Source of the DNA: Blautia glucerasea
GTDB lineage: Bacteria; Bacillota; Clostridia; Lachnospirales; Lachnospiraceae
Direction: 5' to 3'
Length of the DNA stretch: 64,000 bases
NCBI RefSeq assembly: GCF_020537505.1
Contig: NZ_JAJBMO010000022.1
Location: 1 to 64,000, forward strand
In this document: positions 1 through 7,747 of the stretch, piece after piece
How the letters are laid out: each line of letters opens with the position of its first letter
How positions within the stretch are numbered: the first letter of the stretch is position 1
Translations under genes and position numbers: made by a program
The notes under the pieces: generated by a model
What the model saw: the letters and a program-made list of their open reading frames with translations, nothing else
What the model was told of the DNA's origin: nothing
Databases searched by the model: none

Positions 1-127
1 AGGGCTCTCCCGAGCGCCTTAGTCGTAGTTACCAGCTAGCTTGCCGGAATGTTGCTCCGCGCGGCGGTGAATATACATTGTGAAATCGCGTACGGGGTAA
101 CGACCAACCCACAAAACAGCAACTTTC

Positions 128-1321
128 TTAGCGTCCTAAATAAATTTTCAGGAACTCATAAATTTCTTCTTCAGTTGGCGGACATCCTTCCAGGTGGTGG
201 GTGAAGTGGCGGGTGCAGTGGCCGATTCCCAGGGTGCCTTTCTGGTTTCGGTAGCCTTGACCAATGGAGATTCGGGTGGTCAGGTTTGAAAGGAGGCCTT
301 CTTGCTTCAGGCGGTCAAGGGCAGGAATCAGGTTGCCGTAACAGGCGCTGCAGGATTCTACTTCTTCTACAGCGTCGGCAAGCTCTACCACTTTCCGTGA
401 CTTGGGAATGGGAGCGCCGGGGTTACCGTCGAGGGCATTGATGTCGGCCTGGCGGATGTCGGCACAGCCAACGCCAAGAGCAGCAGCCTTTGTAATGTAA
501 GGAACTTCTTCTGGCTGATAATACATCATGTCGCAGACATAGGCATCCATAAGAACCGGATCCACTGCTGCCAGAACACGGTTTATTTCCACAGGATTGC
601 CGCCGTCCTCGAAATCCAAGTCGCCGCAAATATTGTCTACCACGATGAAATCCTGGTGGATAGCAAGGCCCAGGTGGGCAATGGGGTCATGAAGACCTAA
701 TGCGTGAAAACGGCGCTTCTCAGAATTAGGGAGAAGACCTTTCATGTTCTTCAATGCACAGGTGATTTTGGTCTGACAGTGACCTTTTAGTACCGGAACA
801 TTAATAAGGAAGTCCAGGTCAAGGACACTTTTGCAGATGTTTAAGGTCATATCGCCACATTGTACAGGCACACCCTTTTCCTTTTGCATGTCAAGGAACG
901 GAACGTTATATTTTTCACAGAGGGACTTGAAACCACAGACTTCGTAGGATTCGGAGGTCTTATCTCCTACCCAGGAACCTTCCATGATCACCAGCTTGGA
1001 AAACCCTTTTTCCTGAAGATATTCTACGATTCCGGCGACTACCTCCGGGTGAGTGGTGCCGCCCCAGTAGGCTTCCATGGGGGCGACCAGGTTTGGCTTG
1101 ATGCCGATCCGCATATTGTACAAACCAAATTCTGAATTCTGTTTTTCCACAGAATCCGAAGAATAAAAACAGTCCACTTCTGCTTCAGAGTTGTCAATAA
1201 GACTGCTCTTTGTTTCAAACTTCTTCTCTATCTCCCCTGCCAGATCACACGCCTCCAGCAGTTCTTTCGTCATCTCCTTATATTCAGTTCCGCATTTTAT
1301 AAAAATCTGATTCTTCTTCAT
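128..1321 (-). CDS. DUF362 domain-containing protein
   Basis: A 397-residue protein of the DUF362 family, whose biochemical role is not settled. Visible hallmarks are the family-like core around residues 70-230 (stretches such as IKPNLVAP and VPVLKGHCQTKITCALKNMK) and a Cys/His-rich C-terminus: a CSAC pair, then GHCTRHFTHH, then GCPP. These could bind metal, but there is no classical 4Fe-4S ferredoxin motif. No signal peptide or membrane segment is seen, so it is probably cytoplasmic. It is the last gene of the gntR-ABC operon. Its ATG lies 7 nt after the permease stop codon, and the SD AAAGGAG lies inside the permease end, so it is probably translationally coupled. The functional link to the ABC exporter is unknown. 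Confidence 0.85.
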   Translation of the reverse strand: MKKNQIFIKCGTEYKEMTKELLEACDLAGEIEKKFETKSSLIDNSEAEVDCFYSSDSVEKQNSEFGLYNMRIGIKPNLVAPMEAYWGGTTHPEVVAGIVEYLQEKGFSKLVIMEGSWVGDKTSESYEVCGFKSLCEKYNVPFLDMQKEKGVPVQCGDMTLNICKSVLDLDFLINVPVLKGHCQTKITCALKNMKGLLPNSEKRRFHALGLHDPIAHLGLAIHQDFIVVDNICGDLDFEDGGNPVEINRVLAAVDPVLMDAYVCDMMYYQPEEVPYITKAAALGVGCADIRQADINALDGNPGAPIPKSRKVVELADAVEEVESCSACYGNLIPALDRLKQEGLLSNLTTRISIGQGYRNQKGTLGIGHCTRHFTHHLEGCPPTEEEIYEFLKIYLGR

Positions 1322-1328
1322 TTCCGGA

Positions 1329-1997
1329 TCAGTACTCCTTTTTCTCCATAATCTTTAAGGATATTGTACAGGAAATCAGAAGCATTAGCAACATAAGAAC
1401 AAACAGCATCGCCAGACAGACTGGGATTCCAAGGTTCCAAATGCGCAGGCCCAGATTTTTCAGACCTGAAAAATCCACTTTCATTTTCTGGCATAGTTCT
1501 ACGCCAATCCATCCTACAGCCATGATGCCAAATACAAGAACAAGCAGCACCAGCCTTCCTGTAGAGCTTCCATATTTCAACTGTACCGGAAACACAACCG
1601 CATTTGCGAAAACAGCAAGAAAAAGACCGGCAGCTGCAGAAGCGATCAGTTCTTCCCAGGACACCTTACGATATCCGGAAGCATTTACGCCAATTACAAT
1701 TGCAACAGCAACAGCCCACAATACCGTGACCATCCCTGCACCCAGCAGATACTTCTCCTTCACATATTCTTTCCTGCTGATAGGAAAAGTAAAAATATAA
1801 GGCATACCATTATCCATATCATCACTTGCTATGGTATTCAGTGCCATAACAGCAGCCAGAACAGACACATAACTGATTAGAAAAGAAGGACCTGCGGAAG
1901 TACTAAGGAAACAGAAAATGGCTATAATATATACGCCAATGAACGTTTTCATGTTTCCCCTCATAATTTCCATGTCTTTTACAAACATACCTTTCAT
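1329..1997 (-). CDS. ABC-2 type transporter permease
   Basis: A 222-residue hydrophobic protein with about six predicted membrane segments (for example around residues 18-45, 90-110, 125-150, 155-175 and 195-215). It lacks an ATPase domain and matches the size of small ABC-2 permeases. Its start ATG overlaps the stop of the upstream ATPase (ATGA at 1994-1997), so the two are very probably one exporter. Paired with a YtrA-type GntR regulator, such systems in Firmicutes are often induced by cell-envelope stress or peptide antibiotics. The substrate here cannot be read from the sequence. Confidence 0.85.
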   Translation of the reverse strand: MKGMFVKDMEIMRGNMKTFIGVYIIAIFCFLSTSAGPSFLISYVSVLAAVMALNTIASDDMDNGMPYIFTFPISRKEYVKEKYLLGAGMVTVLWAVAVAIVIGVNASGYRKVSWEELIASAAAGLFLAVFANAVVFPVQLKYGSSTGRLVLLVLVFGIMAVGWIGVELCQKMKVDFSGLKNLGLRIWNLGIPVCLAMLFVLMLLMLLISCTISLKIMEKKEY

Positions 1998-2845
1998 AAT
2001 ACTTCCCCCTTGATCATCATGGTAATAACCTTGTCCACAGACCCACGTTCTATTGCAAGCTGCGGGTAGTTCTCCACATAAAATGCACGCTCATCTGTGA
2101 GACAGCTGTAGCCGTATTGCTCCTTCTTCACCTTGAGAATATGCTGCTTATCAAGCAATTCATATTGCTTCTCGTCAGCCTTGATAAGACCATATTCATC
2201 CAGCAGCACATCTGTATTCTCATGAAGCACGATCTGGCCCTTATCAATCATATAGATATCATCACACAGGCTCTCCAGATCTGAGGAAATGTGGGAGCTG
2301 ATCAGAATACTTCTTCCTTCCGTCTCCATATATTCCCGAAGGAGTTCCAGAATGCTGTCCCTAGCAATCACGTCCAGACCGGCTGTAGGCTCATCCAGAA
2401 CAAGAAGCCTGGCATCAAAGCTGGTGGCTGTCAGCACTTTTAACTTTGCTTTCATTCCTGTGGAAAACCCTTTCAGTTTCTTATCCATGGGGATGGAAAA
2501 CTGGCTGCACCGCTTCTCAAACATCTCCCGGTCAAATTTCTCATAAGTCTCTGTCAGAATATGCACAATCTGTTTCACGGTCAGACAATTTGAAAAACCG
2601 CTGTCAGAAAGTGTCGCGCCTATATCCGCTTTCTCTTTTTGGGAAATCTGCTCCATATCCTTATTAAACAGACGAATCTCTCCTGCATCAGGATGAACCA
2701 GCCCCAGAATAACCTTAAAGGTAGTAGACTTCCCTGCTCCATTGGCTCCGATCAGACCGGTGATCTGTCCTTCTTCTATTTCCATACTTACATCCAGGGA
2801 AAATCCAGGATAATTCTTCTGCAAATTCTTCAAACTCAGCAGCAT
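1994..2845 (-). CDS. ABC transporter ATP-binding protein
   Basis: A 283-residue ATPase of the CcmA/YtrB type. Walker A is GANGAGKST (about residue 35), the signature loop is the variant FSTGMK in place of LSGGQ, and Walker B is LLVLDEPTAGLD, followed by a switch His in ISSH. The C-terminal 70 residues are an accessory region typical of drug or peptide exporters. It starts 2 nt after the gntR stop and overlaps the permease start, so it is the nucleotide-binding subunit of that exporter. The variant signature is common in ABC-2 exporters and does not imply loss of function. Confidence 0.93.
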   Translation of the reverse strand: MLLSLKNLQKNYPGFSLDVSMEIEEGQITGLIGANGAGKSTTFKVILGLVHPDAGEIRLFNKDMEQISQKEKADIGATLSDSGFSNCLTVKQIVHILTETYEKFDREMFEKRCSQFSIPMDKKLKGFSTGMKAKLKVLTATSFDARLLVLDEPTAGLDVIARDSILELLREYMETEGRSILISSHISSDLESLCDDIYMIDKGQIVLHENTDVLLDEYGLIKADEKQYELLDKQHILKVKKEQYGYSCLTDERAFYVENYPQLAIERGSVDKVITMMIKGEVL

Positions 2846-2847
2846 AT

Positions 2848-3219
2848 CTACTCCTCCATAATAAGCTCAAACAGTTCCCGGATTTCTTCCTCAGACAATC
2901 CGCTGATCCGCGCTTTCCGAATCACTTCCTCCAGTTCTGTCTCAATCTCCCGCTTCCGCTCTTCCATAAGAAGTCCCTGGTTATTCTTGGCAATAAAGCT
3001 GCCTTTCCCATGCACCGTAACCACGAACCCCTCTTCCTCCAGAAAGTCATACGCCTTCTTCACCGTAAGAGCACTAATCTTCAGCTCCTTCGCCAAAGTT
3101 CTCACAGAGGGAAGCATTTCCTCTTCCTTTAACGTCCCGTCAATGATCATCGCCTTAATCTGATCTGTGATCTGCTCATAAATTGGCTGCATCGACGAGT
3201 GATTAATTATGATCTTCAT
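2848..3219 (-). CDS. GntR family (YtrA-type) transcriptional regulator
   Basis: A 123-residue regulator with an N-terminal winged helix (LPSVRTLAKELKISALTVKK) and only a short C-terminal helical tail. This is the YtrA subfamily architecture, which lacks a large effector domain. The start is set at ATG 3219, with SD AAGGAGG 7 nt before it. A longer open frame to 3474 exists but crosses the promoter and a structured repeat. It heads the operon with the ABC ATPase, permease and DUF362. The promoter at 3241-3269 is overlaid by a 9-bp inverted repeat, so autorepression is likely (inference). Confidence 0.92.
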   Translation of the reverse strand: MKIIINHSSMQPIYEQITDQIKAMIIDGTLKEEEMLPSVRTLAKELKISALTVKKAYDFLEEEGFVVTVHGKGSFIAKNNQGLLMEERKREIETELEEVIRKARISGLSEEEIRELFELIMEE

Positions 3220-3237
3220 GTGACTCCTCCTTATGTA

Positions 3238-3277
3238 AACAGTATATAACAGCACTATACTGTTGTCAAGTGTTATA
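3238..3277 (-). promoter_or_regulatory. gntR operon promoter with overlapping operator
   Basis: On the minus strand, TTGACA (3264-3269) and TATACT (3241-3246) are separated by exactly 17 bp, a near-consensus sigma-A promoter. A perfect inverted repeat AACAGTATA / TATACTGTT (3238-3246 and 3256-3264) covers the -10 and spacer. A second pair TATAACA / TGTTATA (3245-3251 and 3271-3277) interleaves with it. YtrA-type regulators bind such dyads, so this is the likely operator. Confidence 0.8.
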
Positions 3278-3320
3278 CGCTGTTTATTTTCACTTAATTC
3301 ATAGTTACTTTGAACAATCA

Positions 3321-3417
3321 GCCTGGGATGGGCGAGTTTGTTTATGGAACCTGCAATCGACGACGGAGTAAAATCCCGTTTTTTGACGTTGTCCGCAACA
3401 TACTGTCCCTCCCAGGC
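3321..3417. other. structured intergenic element closed by an 11-bp stem
   Basis: GCCTGGGATGGG (3321-3332) pairs with CCCTCCCAGGC (3407-3417), giving 11 bp with one bulged T. Inside it GACGAC (3360-3365) can pair with GTTGTC (3388-3393) using one G.U. The element lies between gntR and the symporter. A frame reads through it on the minus strand, but it has no ribosome binding site and crosses the gntR promoter, so it is treated as non-coding. It may be a dispersed repeat or a small RNA; neither can be shown here. Confidence 0.4.
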
Positions 3418-3486
3418 GTCCGCCTTCGCTACACAAAAAAAGACGTGCATACCTGAGTCTAAACTCACATACACACGCCAATATTT

Positions 3487-4782
3487 TTATTCAGCTTTAT
3501 TAAACACTTCTTTATCCACAGCCCCATTCTGGCAAGCCACAATGGTCGTACAAACAGCATCACCTGTAATATTAACCGCTGTTCTCGCCATATCCAGAAT
3601 ACGGTCAATACCCATGATAATACCGATCGCCTCAACTGGAAGCCCGACAGAATTAAATACCATAGTCAGTGTAACAAGACCAACACTTGGAATACCAGCA
3701 GTACCAATAGACGCCAGTGTAGCCGTTCCGATTACCGTCACATAATCCATTGGAGTCAGATGAATTCCAAACGCCTGTGCTGCAAACATAACCGCAACAC
3801 CCTGCATGATCGAAGTACCATCCATGTTGATAGTCGCACCAAGAGGAATGGTAAAAGAAGAAATCTTTTTGGAAACCCCCATCTTCTTGTACAGCGTATC
3901 AATAGAAAGCGGAATAGTCGCATTAGAGGTTGCAGTGGAAAAGGCAAAGGCCATAACCGGGAAAAACTTTCGGATAAACTTTACCGGATTCAGGCCCGTG
4001 AACACCTTCAGCAAAATCTGGTATACACCAAAACACTGGATTGCCAAAGCGATCAGAACTGCGATCATATATTTTGCCAGAGGCACAAATGCGCTGAAAC
4101 CAATGGTTGCAAAGGTTCTTGCGATCAGACTGAATACACCAATAGGAGCCAGACTCATAACCATCATGGTCATTTCCATCATAATATCATTAAACTGGCT
4201 GATAAAGTTGGAAACGGTCTCCGCACGCTCCCCAAGCTTTGCCAGGATCACACCAATGATCAAAGCAAACACTATGATCTGAAGCATTTCCCCACTTGCC
4301 AGGGACTTGATGGGGTTATCCGGAATGATATTGAGAATAGTCTGAACCAGAGAGGTAGACTCCATAGTCTCAATATCGGAAGCATTTACCTGGATCTTAC
4401 TCATATCAAGACCAATTCCCGGTCTCAAAAGAGTTCCGATTCCAAGGGCAACTGCAACTGCCACCGCTGTTGTGACCAGATAAAATGCAAGTGTTTTTCC
4501 ACCTACATTTCCCAGCTTCTTAGTATCACCGATAGCCATACTTCCACATACCAGTGAGCAGAAAACAAGTGGTACTACCAGCATTTTCATAAGGCGGATA
4601 AAGCCCTGTCCCAAAACGTACAGCACTCCTTCAACAATCACATCATTCTTCACACTGCTATCCGGCACCAGGTAATGAAGAACCATTCCTGTGATTGCTC
4701 CGGCGATCAGCGCAATAAAGATCATACTGGTTAAGCTGATCTTCTTTTTCTCTTTTACATTCTTTTCTTTCTTCGCACTCAT
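3487..4782 (-). CDS. dicarboxylate/amino acid:cation symporter (DAACS family)
   Basis: A 431-residue membrane protein of the GltP/SstT/DctA type, which imports glutamate, aspartate, serine or C4-dicarboxylates with Na+ or H+. Family hallmarks are visible: the HP1 region TSNATIPLSI, the TM7 motif NMDGT, and the HP2 stretch GTAGIPSVGL followed by GIDRILDMARTAVNITGD. It starts one base after the stop of the RmlD-like gene (TAAGATG), with SD GGGAGGG inside that gene, so the two are cotranslated. Substrate specificity cannot be fixed from the sequence alone. Confidence 0.93.
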   Translation of the reverse strand: MSAKKEKNVKEKKKISLTSMIFIALIAGAITGMVLHYLVPDSSVKNDVIVEGVLYVLGQGFIRLMKMLVVPLVFCSLVCGSMAIGDTKKLGNVGGKTLAFYLVTTAVAVAVALGIGTLLRPGIGLDMSKIQVNASDIETMESTSLVQTILNIIPDNPIKSLASGEMLQIIVFALIIGVILAKLGERAETVSNFISQFNDIMMEMTMMVMSLAPIGVFSLIARTFATIGFSAFVPLAKYMIAVLIALAIQCFGVYQILLKVFTGLNPVKFIRKFFPVMAFAFSTATSNATIPLSIDTLYKKMGVSKKISSFTIPLGATINMDGTSIMQGVAVMFAAQAFGIHLTPMDYVTVIGTATLASIGTAGIPSVGLVTLTMVFNSVGLPVEAIGIIMGIDRILDMARTAVNITGDAVCTTIVACQNGAVDKEVFNKAE

Positions 4783-4783
4783 C

Positions 4784-5632
4784 TTAGCCCTCCCGTTTTT
4801 CTTTCATAAATTCTTCCAGAGAATCCTTCCAGCCAGGCATCTCATATACATCGATAATGCGAAGGATAAAATTGTCCAGAACTGCATATGCAGGTCTGGC
4901 AGAAGAAAGATCAGACTGCGGGGTAGGTACCGGATTCAGCTGCTCCTCTTTGCCTGCAAGGCGAAGTATCTCCTTTGCAAATTCATAACGATTGCAAACA
5001 CCCTGACAGGTTGCATGATAGGTTCCGTACTCATTGGTGCGGATCAGATGCAGGATAATTCTTGCCAGATCTTTGGCACTTGTAGGGGAACCATACTGAT
5101 CCTCGGCTACAGCAAGAGCTCTGCCCTGATCTGCAGCCTCCAGAACACGGTTTACAAAGTTATTTCCCTTTCCGAAGACCCAGTTGCTTCGGATGATAAA
5201 GTGCTTGTGGGTAAACTCCTTCACATAATTCTCCCCGGCGCACTTGGATTTTCCGTAAACAGTCTTAGGATTTGTATTGTCAAACTCCGTGTACGGCTTC
5301 TGTGCCAGACCGTCAAAAACATCGTCTGTGGAAAGCTGCACCATCTTTGCCCCTGTTTTTCTTGCTACAAGGCTTAAGTTGCGGGCGCCTAAAGCGTTTA
5401 CACGAAATGCTTCCTCCGGCTGCTTCTCGCAAAGTTCTACATCTGTGATCGCAGCACAGTTGATGATCACATCCGGACGGTTGATCTCTCCAAAATGGAG
5501 AACTTCGTCTGTTTCTGTAATATCAAGCGCATTTTTGTCTGTATTCAAAACTTCAATTTCCAACGGATCCAGCACTTCATTAATTGCCTCGCCAATCTGG
5601 CCTTCAGATCCTACGATCCATACTTTCAGCAT
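4784..5632 (-). CDS. dTDP-4-dehydrorhamnose reductase-like (RmlD/RfbD) oxidoreductase
   Basis: A 282-residue short-chain dehydrogenase of the RmlD_sub_bind family. A Rossmann loop VGSEGQIG opens the protein, and the catalytic YxxxK is YGKSK (about residue 127), preceded by LSTDDVFDG. Classical RmlD makes dTDP-L-rhamnose, but no rmlA/B/C neighbours are present. Lone paralogues of this family in Clostridia have no firm function, so rhamnose synthesis is not asserted. A good sigma-A promoter (5664-5693) and SD AGGAGG precede it. It is coupled to the downstream symporter, which is an unusual pairing. Confidence 0.85.
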   Translation of the reverse strand: MLKVWIVGSEGQIGEAINEVLDPLEIEVLNTDKNALDITETDEVLHFGEINRPDVIINCAAITDVELCEKQPEEAFRVNALGARNLSLVARKTGAKMVQLSTDDVFDGLAQKPYTEFDNTNPKTVYGKSKCAGENYVKEFTHKHFIIRSNWVFGKGNNFVNRVLEAADQGRALAVAEDQYGSPTSAKDLARIILHLIRTNEYGTYHATCQGVCNRYEFAKEILRLAGKEEQLNPVPTPQSDLSSARPAYAVLDNFILRIIDVYEMPGWKDSLEEFMKEKREG

Positions 5633-5663
5633 GTTTTCTCCTCCTTTTCACACGATAAATAAT

Positions 5664-5693
5664 ATTCTAACAAGCCAGGCCATACACTGTCAA
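5664..5693 (-). promoter_or_regulatory. promoter of the RmlD-like/symporter operon
   Basis: On the minus strand, TTGACA (5688-5693) and TAGAAT (5664-5669) have an 18-bp spacer. The SD AAAGGAGGAG follows about 20 nt further down, before ATG 5632. Confidence 0.7.
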
Positions 5694-5755
5694 GAAAAAG
5701 ATTGCGCCCTTTTTCCCAATCTGAAAATTGAATTTCCAAAACAGCTCTTGACATC

Positions 5756-5784
5756 TTGAATTTCCCAATCATACCTTGTATAAT
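5756..5784 (+). promoter_or_regulatory. promoter of the beta-propeller gene
   Basis: TTGAAT (5756-5761), 17 bp, then a consensus TATAAT (5779-5784). Transcription would begin near 5791. That excludes the upstream TTG at 5787 as a start and supports ATG 5817. A TTGACA also occurs at 5748-5753, but its 25-bp spacing is too long. Confidence 0.7.
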
Positions 5785-5816
5785 TTTTGCCAAATGAACA
5801 GGGAAGGATTCAGAAT

Positions 5817-7586
5817 ATGAAAAGAAAAGTAGGGAAACGAAAAAAGCAGCTGCAGCAAAAATATTTCTTCCGAAGACTTCTTCTTACAGAAGGGATCCTG
5901 ATCATTGCAGCAGTAATTATACTGGGAGGAGTTTTCCTCGTAAAAAGGATACGGGAAAATGTAAATACAGTTTCCATGGTTGGGGAAGCCAGCGGTCTGG
6001 ACATGGATGACTCCAATTCTCTTGCCGCTGTAAAGGCTGCAATGGCAAGACCGGCAGAATTTTCTCCTAAGTGCGTAGATTCCACCAGACCATCTTTACA
6101 CATAGAAACCACATGCATTGAGGTGGACGGACAGATACTTGCCAATACTTCGGATTATACCTCCACAGATACTCACGCCTTCGATGCCGGGATCAGCTAC
6201 ACAGATGTGAATGGAATCGTCACCTTCCGCGGAAACAATTTCCGTGACACTGCAGCCTATGGCAATACACAGATCAAAAATGGAAAAATCCAGGATCTCT
6301 GGACAGCAAAAACCGGCTCTATTACTTACGGAGATGCCACCTGGTCCGGAAGCGGCTGGACCGGACAGCCTCTTATGGAAAAATGGTCCAGAGAAGTAAA
6401 GAAGTCCATGAATATGTACGACTGGGCAAAGAAAAAAGACGATCTTGTAGAAGTGATCTATGCCTGCATGGACGGCTATGTGTATTTCCTGGATCTGGAA
6501 ACCGGCGAGGCTACCAGAGATCCCCTTTACCTTGGTTTCACCTTCAAAGGAGCAGGTGCACTTGATCCCAGAGGTTATCCAATTATGTATGTGGGCGCAG
6601 GTTATGACAGCAATGAAGGCACTGCCAGGGTCTTTGTTGTGAATCTTCTGGACTGCAGTGTGATGTATACCTTTGGAAATAATGATGAATTTTCCCTTCG
6701 CGGAAATTTAAGCTACTTTGATTCCTCTGCCCTTGTGGATGCTGCCACAGATACCCTGATCTATCCAGGAGAGAACGGAATTCTTTATCTGATCAAGCTG
6801 AATACCAGTTATGACCCGGAAGCAGGCATCTTGTCCATCAATCCGGATCATATTGTGAAATGGCGCTACTACGGAACACGTACCAGCGTAGGTTCCTACT
6901 GGCTTGGTATGGAGGACAGCGCAGCCATCTATGACGGTTATCTTTTTATTGCAGATAACGGCGGCAATCTGATGTGCCTGGATCTGAATACCCTGCAGCT
7001 TGTATGGGTGCAGGATATTCTGGATGACTCCAACTCTACTCCTGTTTTGTCTGTGGAGGACGGACACCTTTACCTGTATGTCAGCACCTCTTTCCGCCTG
7101 GGCTGGCGAAGCAGCACCACAGCAGAGGTTCCTGTCTGGAAAATTGATGCGGAAACAGGAGAGATCATCTGGCAGACCTCTTACGACTGTTCCTCCGAGG
7201 ACAGTGTTTCAGGCGGTGTACAATCTACCATCGCTATTGGAAAAGAAGAATTGTCGGATAACATTTATGTGACGGTTGCCAGAACCGGCGGACAGGCACA
7301 AGGTGTACTTGCATGCATTGATAAAAATACCGGGAAAGTAAACTGGGAGCATGAATCTGCCTATGCCTGGTCTTCACCTGTATGTGTATACAATTCGGAT
7401 GGTAGCGGAAAGGTTCTCTACTGCAACAGCACAGGACATATTTATCTTCTGGATGGAAAAACAGGAGATGTTCTTGACTGCCACCAGATCAGTGAGGGAG
7501 TCATCGAAGCATCTCCTGCTGTATATCAAAGTTATATGGTTGTGGGAACTAGAGATTGTAAAATATGGGGGATGGAACTGCAGTGA
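5817..7586 (+). CDS. membrane-anchored PQQ-like beta-propeller repeat protein
   Basis: A 589-residue protein with a very basic N-terminus and one membrane segment near residues 22-43 (LLLTEGILIIAAVIILGGVF), followed by an extracytoplasmic region. From about residue 140 it carries repeated blade sequences of the PQQ/WD40-like propeller type (for example GYVYFLDLETGEA, GNLMCLDLNTLQLVW, TGKVNWEH, GHIYLLDGKTGDVLD). No cytochrome or dehydrogenase residues are evident, so it is probably a binding or scaffold protein rather than a quinoprotein enzyme. ATG 5817 is preferred over TTG 5787 because AGGGAAGG precedes it and the promoter start lies between them. It is transcribed alone, with a terminator overlapping its stop codon. 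Confidence 0.85.
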   Translation: MKRKVGKRKKQLQQKYFFRRLLLTEGILIIAAVIILGGVFLVKRIRENVNTVSMVGEASGLDMDDSNSLAAVKAAMARPAEFSPKCVDSTRPSLHIETTCIEVDGQILANTSDYTSTDTHAFDAGISYTDVNGIVTFRGNNFRDTAAYGNTQIKNGKIQDLWTAKTGSITYGDATWSGSGWTGQPLMEKWSREVKKSMNMYDWAKKKDDLVEVIYACMDGYVYFLDLETGEATRDPLYLGFTFKGAGALDPRGYPIMYVGAGYDSNEGTARVFVVNLLDCSVMYTFGNNDEFSLRGNLSYFDSSALVDAATDTLIYPGENGILYLIKLNTSYDPEAGILSINPDHIVKWRYYGTRTSVGSYWLGMEDSAAIYDGYLFIADNGGNLMCLDLNTLQLVWVQDILDDSNSTPVLSVEDGHLYLYVSTSFRLGWRSSTTAEVPVWKIDAETGEIIWQTSYDCSSEDSVSGGVQSTIAIGKEELSDNIYVTVARTGGQAQGVLACIDKNTGKVNWEHESAYAWSSPVCVYNSDGSGKVLYCNSTGHIYLLDGKTGDVLDCHQISEGVIEASPAVYQSYMVVGTRDCKIWGMELQ

Positions 7587-7608
7587 TACGGTTCCTCCCC
7601 CATTTTAT
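7565..7608 (+). terminator. terminator overlapping the beta-propeller stop codon
   Basis: ATGGGGGA then GGAAC pairs with GGTTCC then TCCCCCAT, with one bulged base, followed by TTTTATTT. The stop codon TGA (7584-7586) lies in the loop, so the left arm is coding sequence. Confidence 0.8.
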
Positions 7609-7747
7609 TTATACGATAGGTGAACCAAAGTTCGTGCTTGTACGAAAAACCTTGGCGACTGACGCGATAACGGGCAAAACTCGCAGAGCGTGTTTTGTCT
7701 CATTTACTCGATAGGCGAGCCAAACTCGCGCAGCGTATTTATCGCGT
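7609..7747. repeat. degenerate direct repeat between convergent genes
   Basis: Two imperfect copies begin at about 7612 (ACGATAGGTGAACCAAAG) and 7708 (TCGATAGGCGAGCCAAAC). The stretch is rich in GCG and CGC words compared with its surroundings. No open frame or clear fold was found. It lies between the convergent ends of the propeller and rsmH-like genes. Confidence 0.35.

Noticed and set aside
1..127. Possible RNA gene or repeat at the left edge
   Set aside because: The segment is cut by the window edge. It shows no tRNA-like fold and no terminator, and shares only the short word AACAGCAACTTT with position 8931.
2848..3474. 208-codon version of the GntR regulator
   Set aside because: The extra 85 codons cross the TTGACA-17-TATACT promoter and a structured element, while a perfect SD sits before ATG 3219.
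5787..5816. TTG start for the beta-propeller protein
   Set aside because: It lies at or before the predicted transcription start and has no SD; ATG 5817 has AGGGAAGG.
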